A stretch of 64,000 bases of DNA from Rhizobium sp. CIAT894 (GCF_000172795.2 NZ_CP020951.1:372001-436000), one strand, 5' to 3'. Shown: positions 52,556-61,965, counted from the first letter of the stretch. Numbers and translations: made by a program. The notes: generated from the sequence alone by a model not told the origin.

Positions 52556-53157
52556 AGGAACAACTCCTCGGGGTCGGGCGCGCTGCCGGGTTCCTCGGCG
52601 TCGATATTGACGCCCTGGAAGGCGGCGAGCCGGCGCGAATAATGATCGCGCACCAGAAGCGTCAGCCCGCAATGGCTGCAGGAAAAGGGGCTGGCGGTGA
52701 CGTCGTCGGTGATGCCCTTGCAATGGACGCATTGCACGCGCCTGGCGAGCGACCCGCGGTGCTCGGTGATGACGGAGGCGTGGTCCATGCCGTAGTCGAG
52801 CGCCAGCAGCATCGCCTGGCCGATGAAGCCTTCGGTCCCCGATATATAAAGCCGTGTGCCCATATGGGCGGTAGCCAGCGATCCCTTCAACCGGAAGAGC
52901 AATGTCGCGATCGTCGGGGCGGTGAAGAACATGTCGGCGCCGAGGTGGCGCAGTGCCTCGTCCAGGCCGGTGCCTTGCGAACCGCGGGCGACATAGAGGA
53001 TTTCGCTGCGGGAAAGGATCGTTTCGTCCAGCGCCGGGCGTTGATCGAGGAGAGCCTGAGCGCCCTCCCCTTCGAGTGCGAAAATGTGCCGCCGGGCACG
53101 CGGCTGGATGATGAGGCCCTTGTAGACCGGTCGGCTCTTGATGCCTGCAACGAGCAT
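52552..53157 (-). CDS. DmmA-family dimethylamine monooxygenase subunit
   Basis: A 201-residue protein. IKSRPVYKGLIIQPRARRHI at the N-terminus, a central Rossmann-like part (LYISGTEGFIGQAMLLALDYG) and a C-terminal zinc-ribbon-like pair of CxxC motifs (QCVHCKG and FSCSHCG) fit the DmmA family. AAGGAG precedes the ATG. It is encoded between the GcvT-like protein and the reductase, overlapping the latter by 4 bp, in the usual dmm arrangement. Its biochemical role in the complex is not clear. Confidence 0.78.
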   Translation of the reverse strand: MLVAGIKSRPVYKGLIIQPRARRHIFALEGEGAQALLDQRPALDETILSRSEILYVARGSQGTGLDEALRHLGADMFFTAPTIATLLFRLKGSLATAHMGTRLYISGTEGFIGQAMLLALDYGMDHASVITEHRGSLARRVQCVHCKGITDDVTASPFSCSHCGLTLLVRDHYSRRLAAFQGVNIDAEEPGSAPDPEELFL

Positions 53158-53168
53158 TCGCGTGCTCC

Positions 53169-54302
53169 TTAACCTACGGCAGTCCTCTTCTTCTTCTCCG
53201 GATCGTCGAAGGGAAGCGTATGGGCGGTGGCGCTTGCCTGCACGGTCTTGCCGCGGACGTCGAGTTTCGTCCCATGCACCGCCTTGTCAACGTCCAGGCG
53301 GGCGATCGCCATGGATTTCTTCGTCAGCGACGAATAGCTCGGGCAGGTAATGACGCCGACCTTTCTGTCGTCGGCAAAGACCTCGTCGCCGAGATCGGCC
53401 GGTCCGTCGGCATCGATCAGCATGCCGAAGATCTTGAAGCGTTCCTTGCCTTTCAGGCGGGCATGTTCCTCGGCGCCACGAAAGCCGGTCTTGCCGGGGC
53501 TGACGGTGAAGTCGAGGCCGAGTTCCCAGAGGCTGTCGCCGGGCGGCTGATCGGCGAAGGGATACATCTGCGAATTGTCGTAGGGATAGAAGAGCAGATA
53601 GCTTTCGACGCGCAGCATGTCGAGCACGGAGAAACAGCAGGGGATGATCCCCATGTCCCTGCCCTCCTCGACGATCCGGTCCCAGACCATGACGGCATCC
53701 TGGCCGCGCACGAAGATCTCGTAGCCGCGTTCGCCGGTATAGCCGGTGCGCGAGATCATCACCGGCGCGCCGAACAGCGTCGTCTGCATGTGGTGGAAAT
53801 ATTTGAGATCGCGGATGCCGGGCACATATTTGGCGAGATAGTCGACGGCGAGCGGACCCTGCAGCGACAGGTCGTGCAGATCGTCGTCGAAGAGCACGGC
53901 GCAATTGCGGCCTGCCGCCTGCCTGACCACTTCCTCGTGGCCGGAGCCGGAGCCATGCACCAGCATCCAGGAGTTCGGGCCGGTGCGGTAGACGATGCAA
54001 TCGTCGGTGAAATGGCCGCGGTCGTTCAGCATGGCCGCATAGACCGAGCGGCCGGGATAGATCTTCGTCATGTCGCGGGTGGTGATGTAATCGAGCACGG
54101 CGATGGCGTGCGGGCCGACCAGATGCACCTTCTTCAGGCCGGAAACATCCATGAGGCCGGCCTTGGTGCGGACGGCGACATGTTCTTCCGACATGTCCTT
54201 GTCATAGGTCCAGGCGGTCCCCATGCCGCTCCAGTCCTCAAGCTTCGAGCCAAGAGCGCGGTGCCGATCCGCCAAGGTGGAGAAACGCCATGATAGAGCC
54301 AT
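53169..54302 (-). CDS. GcvT-like folate-dependent protein of the dmm cluster
   Basis: A 377-residue aminomethyltransferase-type protein. The GCV_T domain has VRTKAGLMDVSGLKKVHLVG, TTRDMTKIYPGRSVYAAMLN and SRTGYTGERGYEIFV. The GCV_T C-terminal barrel carries KVGVITCPSYSSLTKKSMAIARL. In dmm operons a GcvT-like protein accompanies the monooxygenase and probably captures the formaldehyde released by demethylation onto tetrahydrofolate. It is first in the five-gene unit, with a GAGGG ribosome site and a palindromic promoter region upstream. Confidence 0.83.
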   Translation of the reverse strand: MALSWRFSTLADRHRALGSKLEDWSGMGTAWTYDKDMSEEHVAVRTKAGLMDVSGLKKVHLVGPHAIAVLDYITTRDMTKIYPGRSVYAAMLNDRGHFTDDCIVYRTGPNSWMLVHGSGSGHEEVVRQAAGRNCAVLFDDDLHDLSLQGPLAVDYLAKYVPGIRDLKYFHHMQTTLFGAPVMISRTGYTGERGYEIFVRGQDAVMVWDRIVEEGRDMGIIPCCFSVLDMLRVESYLLFYPYDNSQMYPFADQPPGDSLWELGLDFTVSPGKTGFRGAEEHARLKGKERFKIFGMLIDADGPADLGDEVFADDRKVGVITCPSYSSLTKKSMAIARLDVDKAVHGTKLDVRGKTVQASATAHTLPFDDPEKKKRTAVG

Positions 54303-54316
54303 TTTCGTTCCCTCTT

Positions 54317-54356
54317 ATTTCCTGTACGGAATATTTATTTCTTGACTATATAAGTC
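54317..54356. promoter_or_regulatory. Promoter/operator region of the methylated-amine operon
   Basis: Two inverted repeats precede the GcvT-like gene. One is ATTTCCTGTACGGAAT at about 54317-54332, with TTCC/GGAA arms. The other is GACTATATAAGTC at 54344-54356, with GACT/AGTC arms around a TATA core. The stretch is AT-rich and lies 15-55 bp before the start. The AraC regulator encoded upstream is a candidate binder. Confidence 0.4.
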
Positions 54357-54527
54357 TTTTGCGTCGTGGCAAGCCCATCCGATGTGCATTTCCTCAAAAC
54401 TTTGGCGGCATCTGCGCTGCCGCCCGTGACCCGGCGGCTATGCCGGCTGGAGGACGTCGGCTCAGCTGGCTTCGGATTAACGCGGCAGATGTCATAAGCT
54501 ATCTCTGGAGAGCCAAAAGGCTGCCGT

Positions 54528-55523
54528 CTACCGAGGTGAGACGACTTCCGATTTTCGCCTGCGGGTTTCCCGAGGACTTTCCCCGTAAACCGAACGGTAT
54601 AGTGCAGAAAAGCGGCCGGCCTGGACGAAGCCCCATCTCAGGCAGATATCCCTGATGCTCTGCAAGTTCGACCGGTCCAGAAGGTCTTTTCTGGCGGCCC
54701 GTAGCCTTAGAGTTCTGAGGTAACTGCCAGGTGTCGCCCCTTTGAACGTCCGGAAGCCGGTTTCCAGGGAACGAACCGAGACGTTGGCGGATTGAGCGAT
54801 CATTGCGATGGTGATCGGCTCGGCAATATTGGCGTGCATGAAATCGATAGCCCGGCGAATGTGCCGGGGAGCGGGTGTAAATGCTGCCTGCTCCAGATGC
54901 TGAGAGTAGCGATGCGGCACCGATCTGATCAGCAATTCTGCGAGCGCCTGGGGGAGGTTGCTCATCGCTATCGGCGACTGCAGCAAGATGCCGTCTCCGA
55001 GCATGCCGGAGATCATCGTCTCGACGAGCTTCTTGACGAGATGTCCTGAGGGAGTTGATCCATCAACGACGGGTGACAGGTCCAGCGATCCGACAAGCGG
55101 GGCTTCGAACAACTGCCCGAAGGTCCGGCGAATCTGCTCCCAATCGAGAAAGAGTTTTTGCGATTGATGCAGCGCTCCCCGCACGAGGAACTGATCCGCC
55201 TCGTGGCTTTGGCCAAGCAGCATCTGGCCCGGCGACGCTGTTGTCGTGATCTGCCGTCGCGTCATGCCGGAGAAACCCTCGCGCGGCACGTGAATGGTGA
55301 GCCATTCCGGCGTCTCTGCGGTGGCCGAAAGGTTCCACTCTCCATTGCATGCGAGATCGGCAACCGTCACCGCACCGTGAGTCCGTGCATCCGCCGACCA
55401 ACGAAAGCCTTTCGCGCTATGAACCGGCGATGCGTCGAAGTGGGCAGGTCCGAGGAATGTCTCCAACATTCCGTTGAAGTCTGCGCCGGCCCATCGTGGA
55501 GTGCGTGCGGCGTTATGGACCAT
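54528..55523 (-). CDS. AraC-family transcriptional regulator
   Basis: A 331-residue regulator when started at 55523 (MVHNAARTPRWAGADF). An N-terminal AraC_binding_2-like domain (about 30-190, with TIHVPREGFSGMTRRQ) precedes the AraC DNA-binding domain (about 225-325): EPITIAMIAQSANVSVRSLE and IRDICLRWGFVQAGRFSALY, ending YGESPRETRRR. It is encoded 225 bp upstream of the methylated-amine operon in the same direction and is its likely activator. Confidence 0.85.
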   Translation of the reverse strand: MVHNAARTPRWAGADFNGMLETFLGPAHFDASPVHSAKGFRWSADARTHGAVTVADLACNGEWNLSATAETPEWLTIHVPREGFSGMTRRQITTTASPGQMLLGQSHEADQFLVRGALHQSQKLFLDWEQIRRTFGQLFEAPLVGSLDLSPVVDGSTPSGHLVKKLVETMISGMLGDGILLQSPIAMSNLPQALAELLIRSVPHRYSQHLEQAAFTPAPRHIRRAIDFMHANIAEPITIAMIAQSANVSVRSLETGFRTFKGATPGSYLRTLRLRAARKDLLDRSNLQSIRDICLRWGFVQAGRFSALYRSVYGESPRETRRRKSEVVSPR

Positions 55524-55608
55524 GAGGGCCTCTGAATTCGCGGGTGAGGAGCGGTGAGGCCATTCGCCTGCGCTTCGTTTTCGGCGATGACGGTGCAGAG
55601 CCGGGATC

Positions 55609-56196
55609 TTATTCCTCCGCTGTGTCGCCCGCGATGCGCTTGACGGCATCAGCCGCCGCTTCCAGCAGTCGCTCCGACATGCCCTGATCGGTCATGATGC
55701 GAGAGATGGTTACGGCACCCACCATGAGGGACAGGACGACCATGGCTTTGTCATAGGGTTTCGCGCCGTCCGATGCCGGGATCAATTCGTCGAGAATCTG
55801 AAGATGCGCCTCGATGCCATTTTGGAACGGAACTCGCACCTCTTCACTCTGGCGTGCCGCATCGGAGCCGAGTGCGGCCAAGGGGCAGCCATCACCTTTC
55901 TCTTCCTGGTGCCCGGTCGACAGATACATGCCGACAACCGCTTCAAGCGGTTCGGCGCTTCCGGCGGCAACCCTCGACCATCTGCGGACGGCACTTTCCA
56001 TCGCCCGCCCGGACGCCAGCGCCACAAGATCATCCTTCGATTCGAACTGCTTGTAGAATCCGCCTTGGGTGAGGCCGGCTCCTTTCATCAGATCCTTCAG
56101 CCCGATGCCGTCGAAGCCATGCTCCCGGAAAAGCCGGCTTGCGACATTGATTACCGTCTCACGATTGGCCTCGGCCTGAGCGCGACTGACTCTCAT
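55609..56196 (-). CDS. TetR-family regulator of the divergent RND operon
   Basis: A 195-residue repressor; ATG at 56196 is chosen because GGAG lies 6 nt upstream. HTH: TVINVASRLFREHGFDGIGL and DLMKGAGLTQGGFYKQFESK. The C-terminal part (TGHQEEKGDGCPLAALGSDA, with one Cys) is of the TetR_C type common in regulators of electrophile or drug responses. A 16-bp palindrome sits between it and the divergent efflux genes, so it most likely represses them and itself. Confidence 0.88.
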   Translation of the reverse strand: MRVSRAQAEANRETVINVASRLFREHGFDGIGLKDLMKGAGLTQGGFYKQFESKDDLVALASGRAMESAVRRWSRVAAGSAEPLEAVVGMYLSTGHQEEKGDGCPLAALGSDAARQSEEVRVPFQNGIEAHLQILDELIPASDGAKPYDKAMVVLSLMVGAVTISRIMTDQGMSERLLEAAADAVKRIAGDTAEE

Positions 56197-56243
56197 TGCG
56201 ATCTCCAATTAGATTTCATTTGACATCTATAGCAGTTTTAGAG

Positions 56244-56259
56244 TTAGATCGCAATCTAA
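56244..56259. promoter_or_regulatory. TetR operator candidate between regulator and RND operon
   Basis: TTAGATCGCAATCTAA has 6-bp perfect arms. An extra half-site TTAGAT lies about 35 bp to the left. It lies in the 98-bp divergent promoter region. Confidence 0.55.
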
Positions 56260-56294
56260 TTTAATCGCTGCGCCCGTCAAGAAGGCTTACTGAC

Positions 56295-57410
56295 ATGAAC
56301 CGCAAAATCCTCCTCGCCTCGTTCGGCCTGCTGGCAGCTGCCGGCGCCACGGCATTCGTCTTTGTCGGGGCGCCCTCGAAAGGAAGCGCGCAAGCCGCCG
56401 ATCCCCGAACCGCACCGCCATTCGTCAAGCTGGTGGAGGCAATGAAGCCGGAGACGGCCGAGCGCAGCTTCACCGGCACCATCGCCGCTCGGGTGCAAAG
56501 CAATCTTGGTTTTCGTGTGCCGGGCAAGATTATGCAGCGTTATGTGGACGTTGGCGTGCAGGTCAAGGCGGGTCAGCCGCTGATGCGCATCGACGAAACC
56601 GATCTGCGTCTCGCCCTCACGGCGAAACGAAATGCGGTCGCTGCGGCTGAGGCCGTGCTGACCCAAGCGCAGGCAGACGAGAGACGCTATGCCGCTTTGG
56701 TGAAAAACGGACTGGCCGCGACGCCGCAGCGCTACGAGCAGGCAAAGGCAGCGCTTGACACCGCCACCGCGCAGCTTGCCGCGGCCGAAGCGGACGCCAA
56801 GGTCGCGGAAAACGAGACCGCCTATTCCGTCCTGGTTGCCGATACTGATGGAACGGTCGTCGAAACGCTGGGCGAGCCGGGGCAAGTCGTGACGGCGGGA
56901 CAAACCGTGGTCCGGCTCGCACAGGCCGGTCCGCGTGAAGCGCTGGTCTGGCTTCCGGAATTCCTCAGGCCTGAGATCGGCGACATCGCCGATGCCAGTG
57001 TCTATGGGAGTGAAAGCCGGCAGGACAAGGCGCGGCTTCGGCAGATCTCCGACGCAGCCGATCCGCAAACCCGCACCTATGAGGCGCGCTGGGTCCTGGA
57101 TGGCGCCGCAGCGTCGGCCCCGCTGGGCGCGACAGTGACGATCAGGATCTCCAACAACAGCGGCCAATCGCATGCCGCGGTGCCGGTCGGCGCCGTATTG
57201 GACGACGGCAGCCGCACCGGCGTCTGGGTCTTCGACGAGACATCGTCGACCGTCCGCTTCCGGCAGGTAAAAATTGAACAGATGGGTGAGGAGGTCGCGG
57301 TGGTTTCCAGCGTCAATGCAGGCGAGCCGGTCGTCGCTCTCGGAGCCCATCTGCTGCAGGACGGCGCCAGCGTGCGCACCAAGGCGGAACAGGCAGAGGC
57401 GGCAAACTGA
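56295..57410 (+). CDS. RND efflux periplasmic adaptor (membrane fusion protein)
   Basis: A 371-residue HlyD/AcrA-type adaptor. One N-terminal helix (KILLASFGLLAAAGATAFVF) anchors or exports it; there is no lipobox Cys. The lipoyl half-motifs are GFRVPGKIMQRYVDVGVQVKAG and DTDGTVVETLGEPGQVVTAG, flanking an Ala/Glu-rich helical hairpin (about 110-175). A beta-barrel follows. It links the inner-membrane pump to an outer-membrane channel, which is not encoded here. Its stop overlaps the permease start (TGATG). Confidence 0.9.
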   Translation: MNRKILLASFGLLAAAGATAFVFVGAPSKGSAQAADPRTAPPFVKLVEAMKPETAERSFTGTIAARVQSNLGFRVPGKIMQRYVDVGVQVKAGQPLMRIDETDLRLALTAKRNAVAAAEAVLTQAQADERRYAALVKNGLAATPQRYEQAKAALDTATAQLAAAEADAKVAENETAYSVLVADTDGTVVETLGEPGQVVTAGQTVVRLAQAGPREALVWLPEFLRPEIGDIADASVYGSESRQDKARLRQISDAADPQTRTYEARWVLDGAAASAPLGATVTIRISNNSGQSHAAVPVGAVLDDGSRTGVWVFDETSSTVRFRQVKIEQMGEEVAVVSSVNAGEPVVALGAHLLQDGASVRTKAEQAEAAN

Positions 57411-60400
57411 TGAATTTCAATCTTTCCGCGCTCGCCGTTCGCGAGCGGGCCGTCACGCTGTTCTTCATCGTTCTGCTGGCCGCCGCTGGCGCCTATTCAT
57501 TCGTCAAGCTCGGGCGCGCCGAGGACCCGTCCTTCACCATCAAGACCCTGACCGTGACAGCCGTGTGGCCAGGCGCGACAGCGCGCGAAATGCAGGATCT
57601 GGTCGCCGAGCCGCTGGAAAAACGCCTCCAGGAGCTGACCTGGTACGATCGTGTCGAGACGACAACGCGGCCGGGCTACGCCTTTTTGACCGTCACGCTG
57701 AAGGACAGCACTCCGGCCACTGATGTCGAGGAGGAATTCTATCAGGCCCGAAAGAAGCTTGGAGACGAGGCCCGCAACCTGCCGAGGGGCGTGCTCGGTC
57801 CCTTTGTCAACGACGAGTATTCCGATGTCAGCTTCGGGCTTTATGCGCTGAAGGCCAAGGGCATGCCGATGCGCGAGCTTGTGCGCCAGGCCGAGGTGAT
57901 CCGCCAGGATCTCCTGCATGTGCCGGGAGTGAAGAAGATCAACATCCTCGGAGAGCAGCCCGAACAGATCTTCGTCGAATTCTCCTATGCCAAGCTCGCC
58001 ACTCTCGGCATTTCGGCTCAGGACATCGCGGCCGCCTTGCAGCGGCAGAATACCGTGACGCCGGCCGGATCGATCGATACGCGCGGCCCCCAGGTGTTCA
58101 TTCGCTTCGATGGCGCCTATGACAGTATCCAGGCGATATCAGACACGCCGATCGCTGCGGCCGGGCGCACCTTGAAGCTTTCGGATTTCGCCGACGTGCG
58201 GCGCGGTTATCAAGATCCGGCCACCTATCTCATTCGCCATGACGGCGAGCCCGCGATCATGCTGGCGGCGGTGATGCAACAGGGCTGGAACGGTCTGGAA
58301 CTCGGCAAGGCGCTGGAAGAAAGATCCGCCGCGATCGCAAAGACCTTGCCGCTCGGCATGACGCTCGAAAAGGTCAGCGACCAGGCCGTCAACATCGACG
58401 AAGCCGTGGGCGAGTTCATGCTGAAATTCGCCATGGCGCTCGGCGTCGTACTGTTCGTCAGCCTTGTCAGCCTCGGCTGGCGTGTCGGGATCGTCGTCGC
58501 TCTGGCCGTCCCGCTCACCCTTGCCGTCGTCTTCCTCATCATGCTGGAAACCGGCCGGTTCTTCGATCGCATCACCCTTGGTGCGCTCATCCTGGCGCTC
58601 GGCCTCCTGGTCGACGACGCCATCATCGCCATCGAGGTGATGGTGGTGAAGATGGAAGAGGGGATGGACCGCATCAAGGCGGCAGCCTATGCCTGGAGCC
58701 ATACCGCAGCGCCGATGCTGTCGGGCACGCTGGTGACGATCATCGGGCTGATGCCGGTCGGCTTTGCCCGGTCGACCGCCGGCGAATATGCCGGCAACAT
58801 CTTCTGGGTCGTCGGCTTTGCCCTGATCGTCTCCTGGATTGTCGCGGTGATCTTCACGCCCTATCTCGGCGTCAAGATGCTGCCGGCGATCAAGCCGGTC
58901 GAAGGTGGCCATCACGCCATCTACAACACCCCGAACTACCGGCGCCTGCGGCGGCTGATCGAGTTCACCGTGCGCCACAAGTTCCTCACCTGTGCGGTGG
59001 TCGCCATCGCCATGGGGGCCTCCGTCGTTGGAATGGGATCGGTGAAAAAGCAGTTCTTCCCGACCTCGGACCGTCCCGAAGTCCTCGTCGAAGTCCGCAT
59101 GCCCGAAGGCACCAGCATCGAGACGACGACGGCAACGGTTGAGAAGCTCGAAAACTGGCTGCAGAAGCAGCCGGAGGCAAAGACCGTCACCAGCTATGTC
59201 GGCCAGGGCGCTCCCCGCTTCTTCTTTGCCATGGCGCCGGAATTGCCGGACCCGTCTTTCGCCAAGATCGTCGTGCTGACCCCTGACGCTCACACACGCG
59301 AGGACTTGAAGCTTCGGCTGCGCGCCGCCGTTTCGGATGGGCTCGCCCCCGAAGCCTATGTCCGCGTCACGCAGCTGGTCTTCGGTCCTTACACGCCGTT
59401 TCCGGTCGAATTCCGGATCACCGGCCCGGATCCCGAGCAACTGTACCAGATCTCCGACAAAGCCCTCGATATCATGAAGAGCGTGCCGGACGTGCGCCAG
59501 GCAAACCGCGATTGGGGCAACCGCACGCCGGTGCTGCGCTTCGTTCCCGACCAGGATCGGCTGAACCTGATCGGCCTGTCGCCGGCCGAGGCAGCCCAGC
59601 AGCTGCAATTGCTGCTGAGCGGAATTCCGATCACCGAGGTTCGCGAGAATATCCGCAACGTGCCTGTCGTTGCCCGAAGTGCCGGCGGCAACCGGCTCGA
59701 TCCGTCCAGATTGGCAGACTTCTCGCTGATGAGCCGCGATGGGCGACAGGTTCCGCTCGATCAGATCGGCCACTCCGAAATCCGGTTTGAAGAACCGATC
59801 CTGAAACGCCGCGACCGCACGCCTGTCATCACCATCCGCTCCGATATCAGCGAGGCGTCGCAGCCGCCTGAGGTCTCGGAGCAGGTCATGAAGGCGCTTC
59901 AGCCGCTGATTGCCTCGCTGCCCGTGGGATATCGGATCGAGATGGGCGGCAACATCGAGGAATCAACCAAGGCCAACGACGCCCTGGTGAAAATCTTCCC
60001 ACTGATGATCGCCGCCATGCTGATCGTTATCGTGCTGCAGGTCCGCAGCCTGTCGACGATGACCATGGTCATGCTGACCGGGCCGCTCGGTCTTGCCGGG
60101 GCAGTGCCGGTTCTGCTGCTCTTCGACAAGCCCTTCGGCTTCAATGCCATTCTCGGATTGATCGGGCTGGCCGGAATCCTGATGCGCAACACCCTGATCC
60201 TGACCGAACAGATCAAGGACAATAAGTCGGCCGGTCTCGACGATTATCATGCCGTCATCGAGGCGACGGTGCAGCGGACGCGTCCGGTCATTCTGACCGC
60301 CCTTGCCGCCGTGCTTGCCTTCATTCCTCTCACTCACTCGGTGTTCTGGGGGTCGATGGCCTACACGCTGATCGGCGGAACGGCGGTCGGCACGGTGATG

Positions 60401-60538
60401 ATCCTGCTCTTCCTTCCCGCTCTCTACGCCATCTGGTTCCGCATCAAGCCGACGAAAAACGAGAGCCATGAAAATCCACCAAAGGAGGTGGAGGTATCGA
60501 AGGAGGTTGAGTTGCCGACGGCAATGGCTGCCGAGTGA
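57410..60538 (+). CDS. RND multidrug efflux permease (HAE1-like)
   Basis: A 1042-residue inner-membrane pump of normal length with 12 helices and two large periplasmic loops. The helix 4 motif LGLLVDDAIIAIEVMVVKME contains the proton-relay pair D402-D403. KQFFPTSDRPEVLVEVRMPEG opens the second loop. GLAGILMRNTLILTEQI and RTRPVILTALAAVLAFIPL match the second half. It exports drugs or lipophiles by proton antiport. The sequence is closer to the VexF/MexB-like single-adaptor group than to the metal pumps. Confidence 0.93.
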   Translation: MNFNLSALAVRERAVTLFFIVLLAAAGAYSFVKLGRAEDPSFTIKTLTVTAVWPGATAREMQDLVAEPLEKRLQELTWYDRVETTTRPGYAFLTVTLKDSTPATDVEEEFYQARKKLGDEARNLPRGVLGPFVNDEYSDVSFGLYALKAKGMPMRELVRQAEVIRQDLLHVPGVKKINILGEQPEQIFVEFSYAKLATLGISAQDIAAALQRQNTVTPAGSIDTRGPQVFIRFDGAYDSIQAISDTPIAAAGRTLKLSDFADVRRGYQDPATYLIRHDGEPAIMLAAVMQQGWNGLELGKALEERSAAIAKTLPLGMTLEKVSDQAVNIDEAVGEFMLKFAMALGVVLFVSLVSLGWRVGIVVALAVPLTLAVVFLIMLETGRFFDRITLGALILALGLLVDDAIIAIEVMVVKMEEGMDRIKAAAYAWSHTAAPMLSGTLVTIIGLMPVGFARSTAGEYAGNIFWVVGFALIVSWIVAVIFTPYLGVKMLPAIKPVEGGHHAIYNTPNYRRLRRLIEFTVRHKFLTCAVVAIAMGASVVGMGSVKKQFFPTSDRPEVLVEVRMPEGTSIETTTATVEKLENWLQKQPEAKTVTSYVGQGAPRFFFAMAPELPDPSFAKIVVLTPDAHTREDLKLRLRAAVSDGLAPEAYVRVTQLVFGPYTPFPVEFRITGPDPEQLYQISDKALDIMKSVPDVRQANRDWGNRTPVLRFVPDQDRLNLIGLSPAEAAQQLQLLLSGIPITEVRENIRNVPVVARSAGGNRLDPSRLADFSLMSRDGRQVPLDQIGHSEIRFEEPILKRRDRTPVITIRSDISEASQPPEVSEQVMKALQPLIASLPVGYRIEMGGNIEESTKANDALVKIFPLMIAAMLIVIVLQVRSLSTMTMVMLTGPLGLAGAVPVLLLFDKPFGFNAILGLIGLAGILMRNTLILTEQIKDNKSAGLDDYHAVIEATVQRTRPVILTALAAVLAFIPLTHSVFWGSMAYTLIGGTAVGTVMILLFLPALYAIWFRIKPTKNESHENPPKEVEVSKEVELPTAMAAE

Positions 60539-60556
60539 TGTTCTCCGGAGGCGGCG

Positions 60557-61222
60557 ATGACTTTTGCGGATCCGATAGGAAGTGACCTTGAGCAGTCGCG
60601 GACGCGAATTCTCGAAGTGGCGGAAAAGCATTTTCGGCGGATCGGCTATCATAAGACGTCGGTCGCCGACATCGCCGCCGAACTCGGCATGAGCCGTGCC
60701 AATATCTATCGCTTCTTTCCCTCGAGGACGGCGATCAACAGTTCTGTCTGCGGACTTGTGGTCAAAGAGGTTGCTGAAATCGCTCTGGCGATCGCGCGAA
60801 CGGATGGGCCGGCGAGCAAAAAGCTGGCGGATCTTTTGACTGCCATTCACCGGCAGAGCAGGAGAAGGCTGGTGGAGGACAGGCCCATGCACGAGCTGCT
60901 CGTCGCCGCCATGGATGGAAGTTGGGCCACCATCAACGCCCATAATGAGGACATCCTGGCAATCCTCAAGGCGCTTGTCCGCGAGGGTCTGCAGACAGGC
61001 GAGTTCAAAGTCGACGACGCCGACGAAGCCGCACGCGGGATCATCACCGCCTTCCTGCCGTTCTTCCATCCGGTTCTGCTTGAGCAGCGCGTTCACGAGG
61101 GGGAGGCCACCGCAGTCAGCGTCCACGCCCAAATCCGCTTCATCATGACAGCGCTCGGCACATCAGACCGCGCCGTAATTGAGCCGGGCTACCTTCCACA
61201 TCAGAGAAAGGACATCCCATGA
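60557..61222 (+). CDS. TetR-family regulator
   Basis: A 221-residue regulator with GGAGG before the ATG. HTH: ILEVAEKHFRRIGYHKTSVADIAAELGMSRANIYRFFPSR. The C-terminal part matches the TetR group with a short ligand domain (IHRQSRRRLVEDRPMHELLV). It is cotranscribed with the RND pump (18-bp gap) and overlaps the next reductase gene by 4 bp. This is a second TetR beside the same efflux operon. Confidence 0.88.
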   Translation: MTFADPIGSDLEQSRTRILEVAEKHFRRIGYHKTSVADIAAELGMSRANIYRFFPSRTAINSSVCGLVVKEVAEIALAIARTDGPASKKLADLLTAIHRQSRRRLVEDRPMHELLVAAMDGSWATINAHNEDILAILKALVREGLQTGEFKVDDADEAARGIITAFLPFFHPVLLEQRVHEGEATAVSVHAQIRFIMTALGTSDRAVIEPGYLPHQRKDIP

Positions 61223-61965
61223 AGATCGGTATCATCGGCGCCGGAAATATCGGCGCGACGCTGGCGAGAAAACTCGTCGCCGGCGGCCATGAGGTCAAGC
61301 TTGCCAATTCGAAGGGGCCGGACACCATCCGCGATCTTGCCGGCGATATCGGAGCGGCCGCCGTTTCGAAGGAGGAAGCCGTCCGGGGCGTCGAGGTGAT
61401 GGTTCTTTCGATCCCATTCGCAAACTATCGCGATCTTGGCGGGCTCTTCAACAACGTGCCTGAAGAGGTCGTGGTGATCGATACGTCAAACTATTATCCG
61501 TTTCGCGACGGTGCGATCGCCGACGTCGACGGCGGCATGCCCGAAAGCGTTTGGGTGAGCGGGCAAATCGGCAGGCCCGTCGTCAAGGCTTGGAACGCCG
61601 TACTGGCGGCGACGCTGGCGGAGAAGGGGCGGTCCGGCGGCACGGATGGGCGCATCGCCATTCCGGTTGCAGGCGACGCTCCGGAAGCAAAGGCGATTGC
61701 CATAGGGTTGGTCGAGGCCACCGGTTTCGATGCGCTGGATGCTGGGGGGCTGGCAGCGTCCTGGCGTCAACAGCCCGGCACCCCCGCCTATTGCACCGAG
61801 CTTGTGGCAAATGAGCTGAAAGAAGCGCTGCAATCGGCGGATCGATCCCGCGCAGCCGATAATCGCGACGCCCTGATCAAGGAATTCTTCGCGGCAGGCA
61901 CGAGCCTGACCCATGACGAAATGGTCGCTCGAAACCGAGCGGGGACTGCCGCTCCGAAATCCTGA
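61219..61965 (+). CDS. F420-type NADP oxidoreductase family protein
   Basis: A 248-residue Rossmann protein. MKIGIIGAGNIGATLARKLVAGGHEVKLANSKGP is the hallmark start of the NADPH-dependent F420-reductase-like family, and VMVLSIPFANYRDLG and VIDTSNYYPFRDG follow. Rhizobia lack F420 in general, so it probably uses NADP with a different substrate. It is coupled to the TetR gene by ATGA. A role in detoxification with the efflux pump is inference. Confidence 0.85.
   Translation: MKIGIIGAGNIGATLARKLVAGGHEVKLANSKGPDTIRDLAGDIGAAAVSKEEAVRGVEVMVLSIPFANYRDLGGLFNNVPEEVVVIDTSNYYPFRDGAIADVDGGMPESVWVSGQIGRPVVKAWNAVLAATLAEKGRSGGTDGRIAIPVAGDAPEAKAIAIGLVEATGFDALDAGGLAASWRQQPGTPAYCTELVANELKEALQSADRSRAADNRDALIKEFFAAGTSLTHDEMVARNRAGTAAPKS

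Noticed and set aside
58139..59773. 544-residue open frame antisense to the RND permease
   Set aside because: The permease on the other strand has all family motifs, and the antisense product has none.
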